NCBI GenBank assembly: GCA_024711325.1
Contig: JANJTC010000005.1
Span: 496,001 to 560,000, forward strand
DNA length: 64,000 nt
Source: Bacteriovoracaceae bacterium
GTDB taxonomy: Bacteria > Bdellovibrionota > Bacteriovoracia > Bacteriovoracales > Bacteriovoracaceae
Direction of reading: 5' to 3'
Positions 36,145 to 45,204 of this stretch are shown one piece after another. The notes beneath the pieces are model-generated. The model had not been told where the DNA came from and did not search any database. It worked only from the letters and a program-made list of their open reading frames with translations. Made by a program: the position numbers and the translations under genes. Numbering within the stretch: the stretch's first letter is position 1; each line of letters starts with the position of its first letter.

Positions 36145-36429
36145 TTATTCTTCTTTATGATGCTTATGTTTTTTTTCCCGTCTCATTTCTTTCATCGATT
36201 CACGTCTTTCTTTACGATGTTCTTTCATCTTTTCGTGGCAAGCTTTTAATCCCTTATCATCTTTAGCGTTGGAAATGCATGATTTGCTCTCCTGAAGAGC
36301 TGCAATCCTCTTATCCAGATGGGTTGAAAGTTTGGTCTTTCTTTCTTCAAACTTGCCGTCATCCTTTTGTTTTTCCGCAAAGGCCAAGAGGCTTCCAAAG
36401 GACAAGACAAGCACTAATAGGGTTTTCAT
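36145..36429 (-). CDS. small, highly charged exported protein
   Basis: The start at ATG 36429 is supported by AAGGAGTGTGT just before it; a GTG at 36435 would add two residues. The signal peptide ends AFA (about residue 18). The mature 76 residues are Lys/Glu/Arg-rich, probably one long helix, with a His-rich end (KKHKHHKEE) and two Cys (KSCISN, KACHEK). The His tail might bind metals or nucleic acid phosphate; no family is recognised. It is monocistronic. Confidence 0.7.
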   Translation of the reverse strand: MKTLLVLVLSFGSLLAFAEKQKDDGKFEERKTKLSTHLDKRIAALQESKSCISNAKDDKGLKACHEKMKEHRKERRESMKEMRREKKHKHHKEE

Positions 36430-36474
36430 ACACACTCCTTGTGTTTTAAAGATTAACCTTAGTTTAAAATGGAC

Positions 36475-37143
36475 CTATTGATAGTCAATGGGATCATTAA
36501 TACCAGCTTCTTTAAATCCCCGTAAGCGGAGCGCACAAGAATCACACTGGCCACATGCATTGTCGTCACTTTTATAGCAAGACCAACTAAGTGCAAATGG
36601 AACCTTAAGATCCTGGCCTTTTAGCACGATGTCGCGTTTCTTCATGCTGATAACGGGTGTGATAATTTCAATGTTACCGGCCTTGGTTCCTTCTTTAATG
36701 ACTTTATTGAAGGCTTCATAATATGAAGGTCTGCAATCTGGATACCCTGGAGAATCCTCGTAATTGGCACCAATAAAGAGCTTCGTGGCCCCTACAACTT
36801 CGGCCCAAGAGACGGCAAGCGAGAGGATGATAGAATTTCTAAAGGGGACATATGAATCAGGAATTTCTTTTGAGTCTCCCTGATACGACTTCACAGAAAT
36901 TGCTTCATCAGTTAGAGAACTTCCACCGATTTGTTTCAAGAAGGTCATATCAATGATTTTCCGATCCCTCTCAGGGATTTTATAAAACTCAGCGATATCG
37001 TCAAACGATTTTCTTTCTCTGGCAGAAGTTTTCTGTCCATAGTTCATGTGGAGAAATGACACTTTATAATTTTCTCTTAAAGCAATCCCGGCACAGACTA
37101 AGGAGTCCATGCCACCACTTAAGAGAACGATCGCTTTTTCCAT
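36475..37143 (-). CDS. queC: 7-cyano-7-deazaguanine synthase QueC
   Basis: ATP-dependent enzyme converting 7-carboxy-7-deazaguanine to preQ0 in queuosine synthesis. The P-loop LLSGGMDSLVCAG is at the N-terminus, and a zinc site near the C-terminus reads CYKSDDNACGQCDSC. Length 222 is standard. Its ATG overlaps the stop of the phosphohexomutase upstream by one base. queG, the last step of the pathway, is encoded at 58532. Confidence 0.96.
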   Translation of the reverse strand: MEKAIVLLSGGMDSLVCAGIALRENYKVSFLHMNYGQKTSARERKSFDDIAEFYKIPERDRKIIDMTFLKQIGGSSLTDEAISVKSYQGDSKEIPDSYVPFRNSIILSLAVSWAEVVGATKLFIGANYEDSPGYPDCRPSYYEAFNKVIKEGTKAGNIEIITPVISMKKRDIVLKGQDLKVPFALSWSCYKSDDNACGQCDSCALRLRGFKEAGINDPIDYQ

Positions 37144-38906
37144 CAGGTCTTCTCGCAGATTTCTTTAATTCTATCTTCGATAAATTTAACTTTTTTAAGA
37201 GCATTCAGTTTTTTCTGAGGAAGATCGCCTTCAGTTTCTCTTACCATGGTATAGAACTTGATCTTGGGTTCGGTGCCTGAAGGTCTTAAAAAAAGACGAT
37301 TGCCACTGGCAAAAGTAAAACTTAAAACATTACTTTTAGGTAAAGGAATGGCCTTGTTATTTTTTAAACGAATATCAGTTGAGATTGATGCCTCATAATC
37401 TTCTTTTGCCACAATCTCCTCACCGGCAAAGTGGGACTCAGGATACTGTCTGAAATATTCCATAATTCGGGAAATTTTCTGTGCGCCCTGAATACCTTCA
37501 TAATCCAGTGAGACCAGTGATTCAAAAAAGAAGCCGAACTTAGTATAGATTTCATCTAAAGCATCCACCAATGTCATGCCTTTCTTTTTATAATACAAGG
37601 CCACCTCTGACATGATGGCCATCGAACTCACACCATCTTTATCACGGGATTCATTGTGAGGCATGTAACCGAAAGATTCTTCCGAAGCAAAAACAAAATT
37701 ATAGAGAGATTTTTTTTCTTCCAATTCTCTTAAAAGACCGGCCATCCATTTAAAGCCTGTGAGCGTGTCCATGACTGTTCCCCCAAAATGCTCAACGATG
37801 GCGTTTTGAATGGGAGAAGTTACGATAGATTTGATAACCAATGCTTTTTCCGGAAGTGTTTTTTTCTCCGATTTTACCGAGAATACATAGTAGAGCATAA
37901 GGGCCGCTATCTGATTGCCATTGAGGATGGCGGGCTTACCATGGTCATTGACCACTACCCCAAGACGATCGCCGTCCGGATCAGTTCCATAGGCCACATC
38001 GCCATTGTTTTTCAACATGTAATCAATTGCCATGGCCATCGCCTTCGGATCTTCTGGATTTGGAGATTTAACCGTTGGGAAATTTCCATCCGGCATCGCC
38101 TGCTCAGGAATAGAATGAAATTTTGTGAATCCGAGACGACGAGCGGCTTCCTGACATGGGACTTCGCCTGTTCCATGAAGCGCAGTATAGACAATGGAGA
38201 GTTCAGAACCGTGGACCTTGCACATATCAAGATCCTGAATCACTTTCTTCTCAATCACTTGATAAAAAGCTTCTTCTACTTTCTCATCAGTCCAACTGGC
38301 AAGACCCTGCTTAAGTGCCTCTGCAAAGTCCATGTACTTAACCAGATTCCAGTCAGTAAGTTTGTTATACTCATTGATAATTTCTTTATCGATTGGTGGA
38401 ACTACCTGAGCGCCATCATTCCAAAAAGCTTTAAAGCCGTTATAGATTGGTGGATTATGGCTGGCGGTAATCATAATACCTGCCTTAGCTTTATAATAAC
38501 GAACTCCAAAGGACAGCATTGGAGTTGGGGTTAAGACTCTGAAGACATGGGCCTTGATGCCATTGGCGGCAAAGACTCCAGCTGCTTCCAGGGCAAATTC
38601 TTTTGAGCAATTTCTTGAATCGTAAGAAATAACGGCGCTTCCGCCACCGAACTGTTGAATAACTTTATTGGCCAGTGCTTGAGTGGCACGACGAACATTG
38701 TATTTATTCATACGGTTTGGCCCCATACCCATAGGGGCACGTAAGCCCCCGGTACCAAATTCCAAATCCCGGTAAAATCTTTCGGTTAATTCAACTTCAT
38801 TTTTTGGGAGGTCTGATAAAAGAAAATTAATCTCTTTTCTATCAGCTTCACTAAAGTAGGTGTTGTTTCCCCACAAAGTGGCATTTTCGACAATCTTTTG
38901 GTCCAT
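37143..38906 (-). CDS. phosphoglucomutase/phosphomannomutase family protein
   Basis: Alpha-D-phosphohexomutase of 587 residues, the long PgcA/Pgm2-type. Phosphoserine loop MITASHNPPIYNGFK, metal loop DPDGDRLGV, sugar loop EESFGYM, and phosphate loop RPSGTEPKIKFY are all intact. It interconverts sugar 1- and 6-phosphates, probably glucose or mannose. AAGGAATTACTT precedes the ATG. Its pairing with queC is by coupling (TGATG); a functional link is not evident. Confidence 0.95.
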   Translation of the reverse strand: MDQKIVENATLWGNNTYFSEADRKEINFLLSDLPKNEVELTERFYRDLEFGTGGLRAPMGMGPNRMNKYNVRRATQALANKVIQQFGGGSAVISYDSRNCSKEFALEAAGVFAANGIKAHVFRVLTPTPMLSFGVRYYKAKAGIMITASHNPPIYNGFKAFWNDGAQVVPPIDKEIINEYNKLTDWNLVKYMDFAEALKQGLASWTDEKVEEAFYQVIEKKVIQDLDMCKVHGSELSIVYTALHGTGEVPCQEAARRLGFTKFHSIPEQAMPDGNFPTVKSPNPEDPKAMAMAIDYMLKNNGDVAYGTDPDGDRLGVVVNDHGKPAILNGNQIAALMLYYVFSVKSEKKTLPEKALVIKSIVTSPIQNAIVEHFGGTVMDTLTGFKWMAGLLRELEEKKSLYNFVFASEESFGYMPHNESRDKDGVSSMAIMSEVALYYKKKGMTLVDALDEIYTKFGFFFESLVSLDYEGIQGAQKISRIMEYFRQYPESHFAGEEIVAKEDYEASISTDIRLKNNKAIPLPKSNVLSFTFASGNRLFLRPSGTEPKIKFYTMVRETEGDLPQKKLNALKKVKFIEDRIKEICEKT

Positions 38907-38957
38907 AAGTAATTCCTTAGGTTTTAAGTAACAACAAACTACGAGTCAGGAGAAAAA

Positions 38958-39020
38958 ATGTCAAAAATAACACGACGCAAACATATCTTGGAACTTGATA
39001 CTCTTTCTTTGGGCAATTAG
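38958..39020 (+). CDS. possible 20-residue leader peptide before the ferredoxin gene
   Basis: ATG 38958 is preceded by CAGGAGAAAAA, one of the best ribosome sites in the window. The frame encodes MSKITRRKHILELDTLSLGN and ends TAG at 39018-39020. It overlaps the putative ferredoxin promoter (38995-39023), so translation and promoter function would compete. It could be chance. Confidence 0.3.
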   Translation: MSKITRRKHILELDTLSLGN

Positions 39021-39023
39021 AAT
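38995..39023 (+). promoter_or_regulatory. putative promoter of the ferredoxin gene
   Basis: TTGATA (38995-39000) and TAGAAT (39018-39023) are 17 bases apart, a near-ideal sigma70 arrangement. Transcription should start about 39030, only a few bases before the ATG at 39033. No Shine-Dalgarno sequence exists, so a leaderless mRNA is likely. Confidence 0.55.
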
Positions 39024-39032
39024 GAGCCCATT

Positions 39033-39281
39033 ATGGCAAACGTAAAAAACAAACACCCAAAAAATATCCCAGGTCCTTTCTATTGTACTGATCCAGATGA
39101 TGACGGGGGCGAAGGCTGTATTGCTTGCAATGTCTGCTATTCTGGTGCACCGGAATTCTTTGCTGAAGATGATTCAGGCAACGCCTATGTTAAAAAACAG
39201 CCGACGACACCTGATGAAATTGCTTTATGTGAAGAACAGATGGATGCCTGTCCCGTAAATTCTATTGGCAAGAATGGCTAA
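39033..39281 (+). CDS. single-cluster [4Fe-4S] ferredoxin
   Basis: 82 residues. Cys29-x2-Cys32-x2-Cys35 and Cys73-Pro (DACPVNSIG) supply the four ligands of one cluster; Cys18 and Cys66 are extra. The length and the pattern GCIACNVCYSGAPEFF resemble Bacillus-type ferredoxins. It carries single electrons in the cytoplasm; its partner is unknown, though a QueG and a ferredoxin-fused pyruvate kinase occur later in the window. It stands alone between queC/pgm and the antiporter. Confidence 0.93.
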   Translation: MANVKNKHPKNIPGPFYCTDPDDDGGEGCIACNVCYSGAPEFFAEDDSGNAYVKKQPTTPDEIALCEEQMDACPVNSIGKNG

Positions 39282-39344
39282 TTTCTTTTCCATAATCTAA
39301 ATTTGCCTTTAGACTAATAGAAATTATTTCTAAAAGGGGAAGGC

Positions 39345-40625
39345 ATGAATCCTAGTATCATTCAGGTAGCCGCGACCGTTATCTTCGCAGTTGCCATCAT
39401 TCACACATTTTTAGTGAGTAAGTTTGCTCACATCGCTCATAAGTATCCTGAAGGATCAATGGGTGAAAACTTCTGGCATTTCATGGCCGAAGTGGAAGCT
39501 GTATTTGGTATGTGGGCCGCAGTATTTATGGGTGTCATTTTTGCGGTTGATGGGTTTGATGCTCCAATCAAATATCTTGAAGGCTTAAATTTCACTGAGC
39601 CCGGTTTTGTTTTTGTAATCATGGCGATGGCAGGAACTCGTCCGGTAATTAAGCTGGCCGAAAAAATTATTGTCTCTATCTCTAAGCTAATTCCTCTTCC
39701 AAGAAAGATGGCATTCTATGTTACGGCATTGATTGTTGGACCTCTTTTGGGATCATTCATTACCGAGCCTGCCGCTATGACCGTAACGGCAATTATTCTT
39801 TTGAAAAACTTTTACACTAGAGAGATGACTACTAAATTTAAGTACGCCACCATTGGCCTTTTATTTGTAAACATTTCTATTGGTGGAACTCTTACTCATT
39901 TTGCGGCACCACCGGTTTTAATGGTTGCAGGAAAGTGGGGCTGGGGAATCGGTCACATGTTTCTGACTTTCGGTTATAAGGCTGCAATTGCTTGTGCTAT
40001 TAGTGCTATCTCAATTGCCTTTATCTTCAAAAAAGAACTTACTGGTGACTTCCAACTACGCCCTGATAACACGACAAAAATGCTGCCTCCAGCATGGATC
40101 ACTTTGGTTCACGTTATCTTTTTGGCCTTGGTTGTTTTGACTGCTCACCATATGGTGGTCTTTCTGGGTCTCTTTCTTTTCTTTCTAGGCTTCACAGTGG
40201 TAACGCAGGAGTTTCAGGATGAAGTTCAAATTAAATCTTCACTTATGGTTGGTTTCTTCCTGGGTGGATTAATTGTTCTTGGTAGCGAACAGAAATGGTG
40301 GCTTCAGCCATTGATTTCAGGTCTATCTGATCAGGTTCTCTATTTTGGTTCAACTGCTCTGACTGGTATCACTGACAATGCGGCCCTTACTTACTTGGGC
40401 TCCTTAGTTGAATTAACAGAATCGGCTAAATACTACCTAGTGGCCGGAGCGGTTACAGGTGGTGGTTTAACAGTTATCGCGAATGCTCCTAACCCGGCCG
40501 GTTATGGAATTCTTAAAGATTCTTTTGGGGAAGATGGGATTTCTCCGCTGAACCTTCTGAAGGGATCTCTCTTCCCGACAGCGATAGCAATTCTTTGTTT
40601 CGAAATACTGCCAAGTTTTGGCTAA
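39345..40625 (+). CDS. putative Na+/H+ antiporter (PF07399 type)
   Basis: Polytopic membrane protein of 426 residues with about 11 hydrophobic segments. Conserved polar motifs include HFMAEVEAVFGMWAA, GSFITEPAAMTVTAIIL, GGTLTHFAAPPVLM and TGITDNAALTYLGSL. The overall plan is that of ion transporters of the CitMHS/NhaD superfamily, and the sequence matches the family annotated as putative Na+/H+ antiporter. AAAAGGGGAAGGC precedes the ATG. Actual ion specificity is unproven. It ends at a strong terminator. Confidence 0.85.
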   Translation: MNPSIIQVAATVIFAVAIIHTFLVSKFAHIAHKYPEGSMGENFWHFMAEVEAVFGMWAAVFMGVIFAVDGFDAPIKYLEGLNFTEPGFVFVIMAMAGTRPVIKLAEKIIVSISKLIPLPRKMAFYVTALIVGPLLGSFITEPAAMTVTAIILLKNFYTREMTTKFKYATIGLLFVNISIGGTLTHFAAPPVLMVAGKWGWGIGHMFLTFGYKAAIACAISAISIAFIFKKELTGDFQLRPDNTTKMLPPAWITLVHVIFLALVVLTAHHMVVFLGLFLFFLGFTVVTQEFQDEVQIKSSLMVGFFLGGLIVLGSEQKWWLQPLISGLSDQVLYFGSTALTGITDNAALTYLGSLVELTESAKYYLVAGAVTGGGLTVIANAPNPAGYGILKDSFGEDGISPLNLLKGSLFPTAIAILCFEILPSFG

Positions 40626-40632
40626 TAAGGAA

Positions 40633-40655
40633 GGGGCGCTTCGGTGCCCCTTTTT
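40633..40655 (+). terminator. strong intrinsic terminator after the antiporter gene
   Basis: GGGGCGC-TTCG-GTGCCCC forms a 7-bp stem with a UUCG tetraloop, followed by TTTTT. The next gene starts only seven bases later, so it must be transcribed from within or by readthrough. Confidence 0.9.
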
Positions 40656-40661
40656 ATTTAA

Positions 40662-41759
40662 ATGGATCCTTTTAAAAATCTCATCAATGAAAATGTCGTC
40701 CGAAAACTTGCTCGGGGAATCGCTCGTCATCATCCTGAATTTAACACCAAAAAATTTCTAATACTGCTCAAGGACTTAAACGCACTTGAATTAAAAAATC
40801 GCGTTCTCTTAATTACAGAGCATATAAAATTAAATCTAGACCTGAATTATCCTGATTCTCTTGCTGTTTTAATGCAAACAATGGAAGACAGTGATCTTAA
40901 GGGATTTGAGCTTTGGCCGTTTTCGGAGTTCATCTCTCAATTTGGTCTGGAGCATTTTGATGAGTCCATGAAGGCGATGTACCAGCTAACTCAAAGGTTT
41001 ACATCTGAGTTTGCAGTGAGACCCTTTCTTCTTAAGAATCATAAGAAGGTTCTCAAATACTTTGAGAAGTGGTCCAAAGATAAAAATGTTCATATCAGGC
41101 GCTGGGTATCGGAAGGTTCACGTCCACTGCTACCTTGGGGACAAAAAATTCCTCTATTTGTTATGGATCCGACTCATACCTTATTGCTTCTGGATAAATT
41201 GAAATTTGATGAAGAACTTTACGTCAGAAAGAGTGTGGCCAATCACCTTAATGATATTTCAAAAAATCATCCTCAAGTCGTTATAGAAATCCTGAGACTC
41301 TGGAGTGAGGATGTGCCTGAGATCCATATTGATAAAATCCTATGGATAAAAAGACATGCCCTAAGGACTCTGATTAAAAAAGGTCACCCAGGGGCCTTGA
41401 AACTGATGGGAGTAGAAGGTAAGGCCAAGGTCAAGCTTCATAAGCTCAGCTCAGATAAGGCCATCTATCAGCTGGGCGAAGCACTTCATTTCAACTTTTT
41501 GATAGAGTCTAAAGCAAAAAAATCTCAGAAACTTATAGTTGATTACATTATTGATTTTGTGAAGGCGAATGGGAAGCAAGGAAAGAAAGTTTATAAGCTT
41601 AAGACAATTGAATTAGATGCTGGGGAAAGTCAGAAGATAATTAAAAAGCATTCATTAAAAACCATTACGACCATGAAGTACTATTCTGGAACCCATCATC
41701 TCATGATCCAGATTAATGGTGAGATAATGGGACAGATATCATTTTATCTAGAAACTTAA
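40662..41759 (+). CDS. AlkC-type DNA alkylation repair protein with C-terminal Ig-like domain
   Basis: HEAT-like helical repeats fill residues about 1-240, including FEKWSKDKNVHIRRWVSEGSRPLLPW, a segment characteristic of AlkC glycosylases that excise 3-methyl-A/-C. Residues about 255-365 (AIYQLGEALHFNFLIE, KKSQKLIVDYIIDFV, TTMKYYSGTHHLMIQINGE) form a beta-rich Ig-like extension, seen in a subgroup of AlkC proteins. No Shine-Dalgarno sequence precedes the ATG. It overlaps ilvE on the opposite strand by 12 bases. Confidence 0.85.
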   Translation: MDPFKNLINENVVRKLARGIARHHPEFNTKKFLILLKDLNALELKNRVLLITEHIKLNLDLNYPDSLAVLMQTMEDSDLKGFELWPFSEFISQFGLEHFDESMKAMYQLTQRFTSEFAVRPFLLKNHKKVLKYFEKWSKDKNVHIRRWVSEGSRPLLPWGQKIPLFVMDPTHTLLLLDKLKFDEELYVRKSVANHLNDISKNHPQVVIEILRLWSEDVPEIHIDKILWIKRHALRTLIKKGHPGALKLMGVEGKAKVKLHKLSSDKAIYQLGEALHFNFLIESKAKKSQKLIVDYIIDFVKANGKQGKKVYKLKTIELDAGESQKIIKKHSLKTITTMKYYSGTHHLMIQINGEIMGQISFYLET

Positions 41760-42827
41760 TTCTCGGATTGGATAAACCCAACCTGCTGGCGCATCCATTC
41801 TGCCGGCCTGGATAGCAATGAGCTTTTCACGCAGCTGCATACTGATTTTTCCCTGAGCATCTTTGAGTGTATAAACCTGGCCGTCTTCATCTAATAGAGA
41901 AGCAACAGGTGCTATGACGGCAGCAGTTCCGCACATAAAAGCTTCCGTGCAACTGCCATCCTGAACGCCTTTGAGCACTTCATCAATACTCAAGCGTCTT
42001 TGTTCTACAGTTAATTTTTCCCCAGTGGCAATGTCGATGATTGATCGGCGGGTAACTCCATCTAAAATGGTATCGGTTAAAGCAGGGGTTACAATTTTAC
42101 CGTCGATAACAGCAAAAAAATTCATACCTGACATCTCTTCGATGTACTTATGTTCGACAGAGTCGAGCCACATGGTTTGATCGCAACCAAGCTTAATCGT
42201 TTTAGCATATGAATTTAAACTGGCAGCATAATTCCCACCGGTTTTGGCAAAGCCCACACCACCAGGAGCGCAGCGAATATCTTCTCTTTCAATATAAACC
42301 TTTACTGATTCACCGGCAAAATAAGAACCAGATGGTGATGCCACAATGATAAAAAGAAATTGATTGGAAGGCTTAATACCCATGCCAACTTCAGTGGCAA
42401 TCATGAAGGGACGCAGATAGAGAGATTCTCCTAATCTTTTCGGAACTAAATGTTTTGAATAAGCACAGATGACTTCACATGCCTCAAGAAATTGATCTTC
42501 CGGTATTTCCGGCATCGCCATCCGACGCGCTGACTGATTGAATCTTCGGGCATTCATTTCCGGACGAAACATGTGAATACTATCGTCAGGATGGCGAAAG
42601 ACTTTCATGCCTTCAAAAATTTCCTGACCATAATGCAGTACTTTTGAACAAGGATCGAGTTGCAAGGGTGCATAGGGAAGAAGATCAAATCGTTGCCACT
42701 CACCATTGGCGTAAATGGCCTGGATCATGATGGGAGACATGTACTTACCGAAGCCTAGTTGAGTATCATTAATAGTGAACTTTTTTACTCTCTCAACTGC
42801 ATCCGGATGGATCTCCACTTTCTTCAT
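41748..42827 (-). CDS. ilvE: branched-chain amino acid aminotransferase
   Basis: Class IV PLP enzyme, 359 residues, of the longer, eukaryote-like BCAT type. LHYGQEIFEGMKVFR at the N-terminus, FAKTGGNYAASL around the PLP lysine, and EEMSGMNFFAVIDGKIVTP and GVTRRSIIDIA after it are diagnostic. It transfers the amino group between Leu/Ile/Val and 2-oxoglutarate in the cytoplasm. AAGGGAGTCCT precedes the ATG. Monocistronic, divergent from the proton-channel gene. Confidence 0.96.
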   Translation of the reverse strand: MKKVEIHPDAVERVKKFTINDTQLGFGKYMSPIMIQAIYANGEWQRFDLLPYAPLQLDPCSKVLHYGQEIFEGMKVFRHPDDSIHMFRPEMNARRFNQSARRMAMPEIPEDQFLEACEVICAYSKHLVPKRLGESLYLRPFMIATEVGMGIKPSNQFLFIIVASPSGSYFAGESVKVYIEREDIRCAPGGVGFAKTGGNYAASLNSYAKTIKLGCDQTMWLDSVEHKYIEEMSGMNFFAVIDGKIVTPALTDTILDGVTRRSIIDIATGEKLTVEQRRLSIDEVLKGVQDGSCTEAFMCGTAAVIAPVASLLDEDGQVYTLKDAQGKISMQLREKLIAIQAGRMDAPAGWVYPIRELSF

Positions 42828-42897
42828 AGGACTCCCTTAGCTTTTTTAACCAGTTACCGATAAATAAACATAAGTTTAATAACACGGATTTTGCGAG

Positions 42898-43644
42898 ATG
42901 AAAAACCTAAGAAACCTAACCCTGTCATCCGGGATAGCACTTTTGATTACAGCTATTTGTATGATCCTTCTAGCAGTGACAAATAGTGGTAATTCTCCTG
43001 CCTTACATCGTATCTCAGTTCTTTTGGGAGGAGATGTCATGAACGGGGGATACATCCAGTCATTGACTTATCTGGCATTTTTTTGGTCATGGTTTGAGGT
43101 AAGGGAGAAGCTTAAAATCATCTCACGAGAACGTAAGGCCTTTAAATTAAATTTAATTCCCACCAGTGAAAAAATTGTTTTTATGCCTTCAGATGTCAAC
43201 AATCTAAAATTTAAGTTGATCGAGTTTGAACGCAAAGAAAAATATGTATTAAGTGATTTGTTGAAAAAGGCCTGCACCAAGTTTCATACTTCAGGATCTT
43301 TGTCTGAACTGATCGATATTGTAAGTATTCAAATTGAAGTTTCACAGGAAAAATCTGAAGGTGACCAGTCGATAATCCGTTATTTGACCTGGGTTATCCC
43401 TTCCATTGGATTTGTAGGGACAGTAATTGGTATTTCTCAGGCCCTCATAGTGGCAAATTCCGGGGATATGGATAAGATCACCTCACTTCTGGGAGTGGCC
43501 TTCGACACTACCTTGGTTGCCTTGATCCTTTCTATCATCATCATGTGGTTTGTACACCAGCTGCAGGAAGAAACTGATCGGTTTCATTCTGATTTGAAAG
43601 AATTTGTGATCGATAATTTGATTAATAAGATTGAAATTCAATGA
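42898..43644 (+). CDS. MotA/TolQ/ExbB-like proton channel protein
   Basis: 248 residues with about four hydrophobic segments: 10-28, 52-68, then the signature pair TWVIPSIGFVGTVIGISQAL (about 159-178) and LLGVAFDTTLVALILSIIIMWFV. The GTV-x-G-x-x-x-x-L motif is the family hallmark. Such proteins form a pentamer around a dimer of a partner with one membrane helix and drive work with proton flow. The partner here is evidently the next gene, overlapping by 4 bases (ATGA), which carries a vWA domain rather than an ExbD or OmpA domain. Confidence 0.85.
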   Translation: MKNLRNLTLSSGIALLITAICMILLAVTNSGNSPALHRISVLLGGDVMNGGYIQSLTYLAFFWSWFEVREKLKIISRERKAFKLNLIPTSEKIVFMPSDVNNLKFKLIEFERKEKYVLSDLLKKACTKFHTSGSLSELIDIVSIQIEVSQEKSEGDQSIIRYLTWVIPSIGFVGTVIGISQALIVANSGDMDKITSLLGVAFDTTLVALILSIIIMWFVHQLQEETDRFHSDLKEFVIDNLINKIEIQ

Positions 43645-44468
43645 GAAAACGCCGTCCTATTGAACTCTTTTCAATTTCTTTTTTAGATATCCTGAGCGGA
43701 GCTTTAGGTGCCGTGATTATCCTTTATGTGGCGATACCTAAAAATCAGGCCAAAGAGATTCCCCAAATAGATCCGGTCCGGCAGGTGTTGGAAAAAGATC
43801 TGGCTTCGTCTCAAAAGGTAATGGATGAATTAAAGAAGCAACTTGATAAGGCCACTATGAAAATTGCTTCTCTAGAGAAAGTCGTTATTCCTGAAGCTCC
43901 CAAAAATACTGGTCCTGAATTTGAAGCGGGATTTAACTTTAAGGGTAAAAACATTGTTTTTATCATTGATACATCTTATTCCATGACCGAGGAAGACCGC
44001 ATGGGACAAGTTAAAGCAGGACTCAAGATGCTACTGACCTCTTTACCAGGTAGTTTTAAAGTTGAGATCGTTCAATTCCCTCTGGGAGAAAGGGCCCCAT
44101 TCAGAAGTATGTGGGGGAATATAAGAGACAATAGTTCACTAAACCGTTCGGACGCTTTTGATTTCATTTATGCTTTAAGACCTTCAGGTGGAACACCAAC
44201 CAGGGACACTCTTCTCTTCGTCTTGAGAAACTATGACCGCATTAGTGACATAGTTCTTCTTTCAGACGGTGCTCCGACCTACCATAACTCCAATAAGAAA
44301 GATGATATTTATGAAATACTAAGAACTGTCAGGGAAGAAAATTCGACAAAGATACAGATTAACACCATCGGTGTAGGATCAAATTTTCTGAGAGATAAAA
44401 CCAGTGAGCAGTATAAGTTTTTGAGCCTTCTTGCCTCTGAAAATAACGGATTTTTTGTTGGCTTCTAA
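43641..44468 (+). CDS. vWA-domain protein with TolR/MotB-like membrane helix
   Basis: One membrane helix near the N-terminus (SFLDILSGALGAVIILYVAI) has an Asp (Asp16) where TolR, ExbD and MotB carry their proton-binding Asp. A short coiled coil follows (about 50-85), then a von Willebrand A domain with the metal site DTSYS (110-114), a Thr in GGTPTRDTL and the Asp in VLLSDGAP. The usual ExbD or OmpA domain is absent. It is coupled to the ExbB-like gene, so the two probably form an ion-driven motor acting on an unknown periplasmic target. Confidence 0.8.
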   Translation: MRKRRPIELFSISFLDILSGALGAVIILYVAIPKNQAKEIPQIDPVRQVLEKDLASSQKVMDELKKQLDKATMKIASLEKVVIPEAPKNTGPEFEAGFNFKGKNIVFIIDTSYSMTEEDRMGQVKAGLKMLLTSLPGSFKVEIVQFPLGERAPFRSMWGNIRDNSSLNRSDAFDFIYALRPSGGTPTRDTLLFVLRNYDRISDIVLLSDGAPTYHNSNKKDDIYEILRTVREENSTKIQINTIGVGSNFLRDKTSEQYKFLSLLASENNGFFVGF

Positions 44469-45064
44469 GACAGAGACGGGGGCAAAAGCTGATACTTTTC
44501 TATTATTTTTTCTATCGCAAAATTTTTGTAGAGTATCTGGTAATAGACCCACGAGTAGAGTTTATCCTTCTTCATAATCTGCTGAGTCACATTTCTTGCT
44601 TCTTTAGGACCAAGATAATGTTCCAGGGCCTTGAATTCTAAATAGCAGGCAATTATATGAAGATGAATAGAGTGGCTACCTCTAGGAATGGGAACTTTAG
44701 GATATATCTTTTTTAATTCTTTGACGGCCAAATCAGCATTCACTTTATTCTGGCGTATCCACCAATGGAACTCTTCCCTCAACCACATGGATAGTATATT
44801 TTTTGGCTCTTCCGAATATTTGGTATTTAAAGTCATAACTGGAAAAGCAGTCGATATAACATTCGATTGAACTAAAATTTTATTTGTATATAAAAAGGGA
44901 CTCAAATCATAAACTTGTGCTAACTGCAGCATGTTCTGTTTGGTCAGATAGGTCCATTTATTGGGATTAACTTCCGTAATAACAATCGCCGGCACCTGAT
45001 CCAAACGTTTAGAGGAACAACTTACAAAGTTTAATATTAATAGAAGTAAGAGCAGGCATTTCAT
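44465..45064 (-). CDS. lipoprotein with conserved-looking His/Glu motifs
   Basis: The lipobox VSCS (Cys16) follows the signal peptide. The mature part includes LREEFHWWI (Glu-Glu-x-His) and a downstream HLHIIACYLEFKAL. The layout of acidic and His residues on helices might bind a metal, though it is not a standard HExxH. No family is recognised. The gene converges with the vWA gene by a 4-base overlap and stands divergent from the Cys-rich protein at 45205. Confidence 0.6.
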   Translation of the reverse strand: MKCLLLLLLILNFVSCSSKRLDQVPAIVITEVNPNKWTYLTKQNMLQLAQVYDLSPFLYTNKILVQSNVISTAFPVMTLNTKYSEEPKNILSMWLREEFHWWIRQNKVNADLAVKELKKIYPKVPIPRGSHSIHLHIIACYLEFKALEHYLGPKEARNVTQQIMKKDKLYSWVYYQILYKNFAIEKIIEKYQLLPPSLS

Positions 45065-45204
45065 CTAGTGAATTATAACAGAGGATAATTCCCGAACCTA
45101 GAGCAGATTTCTTGATCTTACTTGTCGGATGCTTGAACACTAGGCAAAGTCTTATAGATAGGTCACGTTTTAGTGCTCTGGCATAATTAAATGGCGAGGT
45201 AGAA

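Noticed and set aside
37788..38534. A 248-codon open frame on the plus strand opposite the phosphohexomutase gene
   Set aside because: It mirrors a fully conserved enzyme on the other strand, has no ribosome site and gives an implausible composition; an antisense artefact.
42898..44468. The proton-channel/vWA pair as a Zorya anti-phage system
   Set aside because: Zorya needs an OmpA-type ZorB and cytoplasmic ZorC/ZorD or ZorE; none is present, and the vWA domain does not fit.
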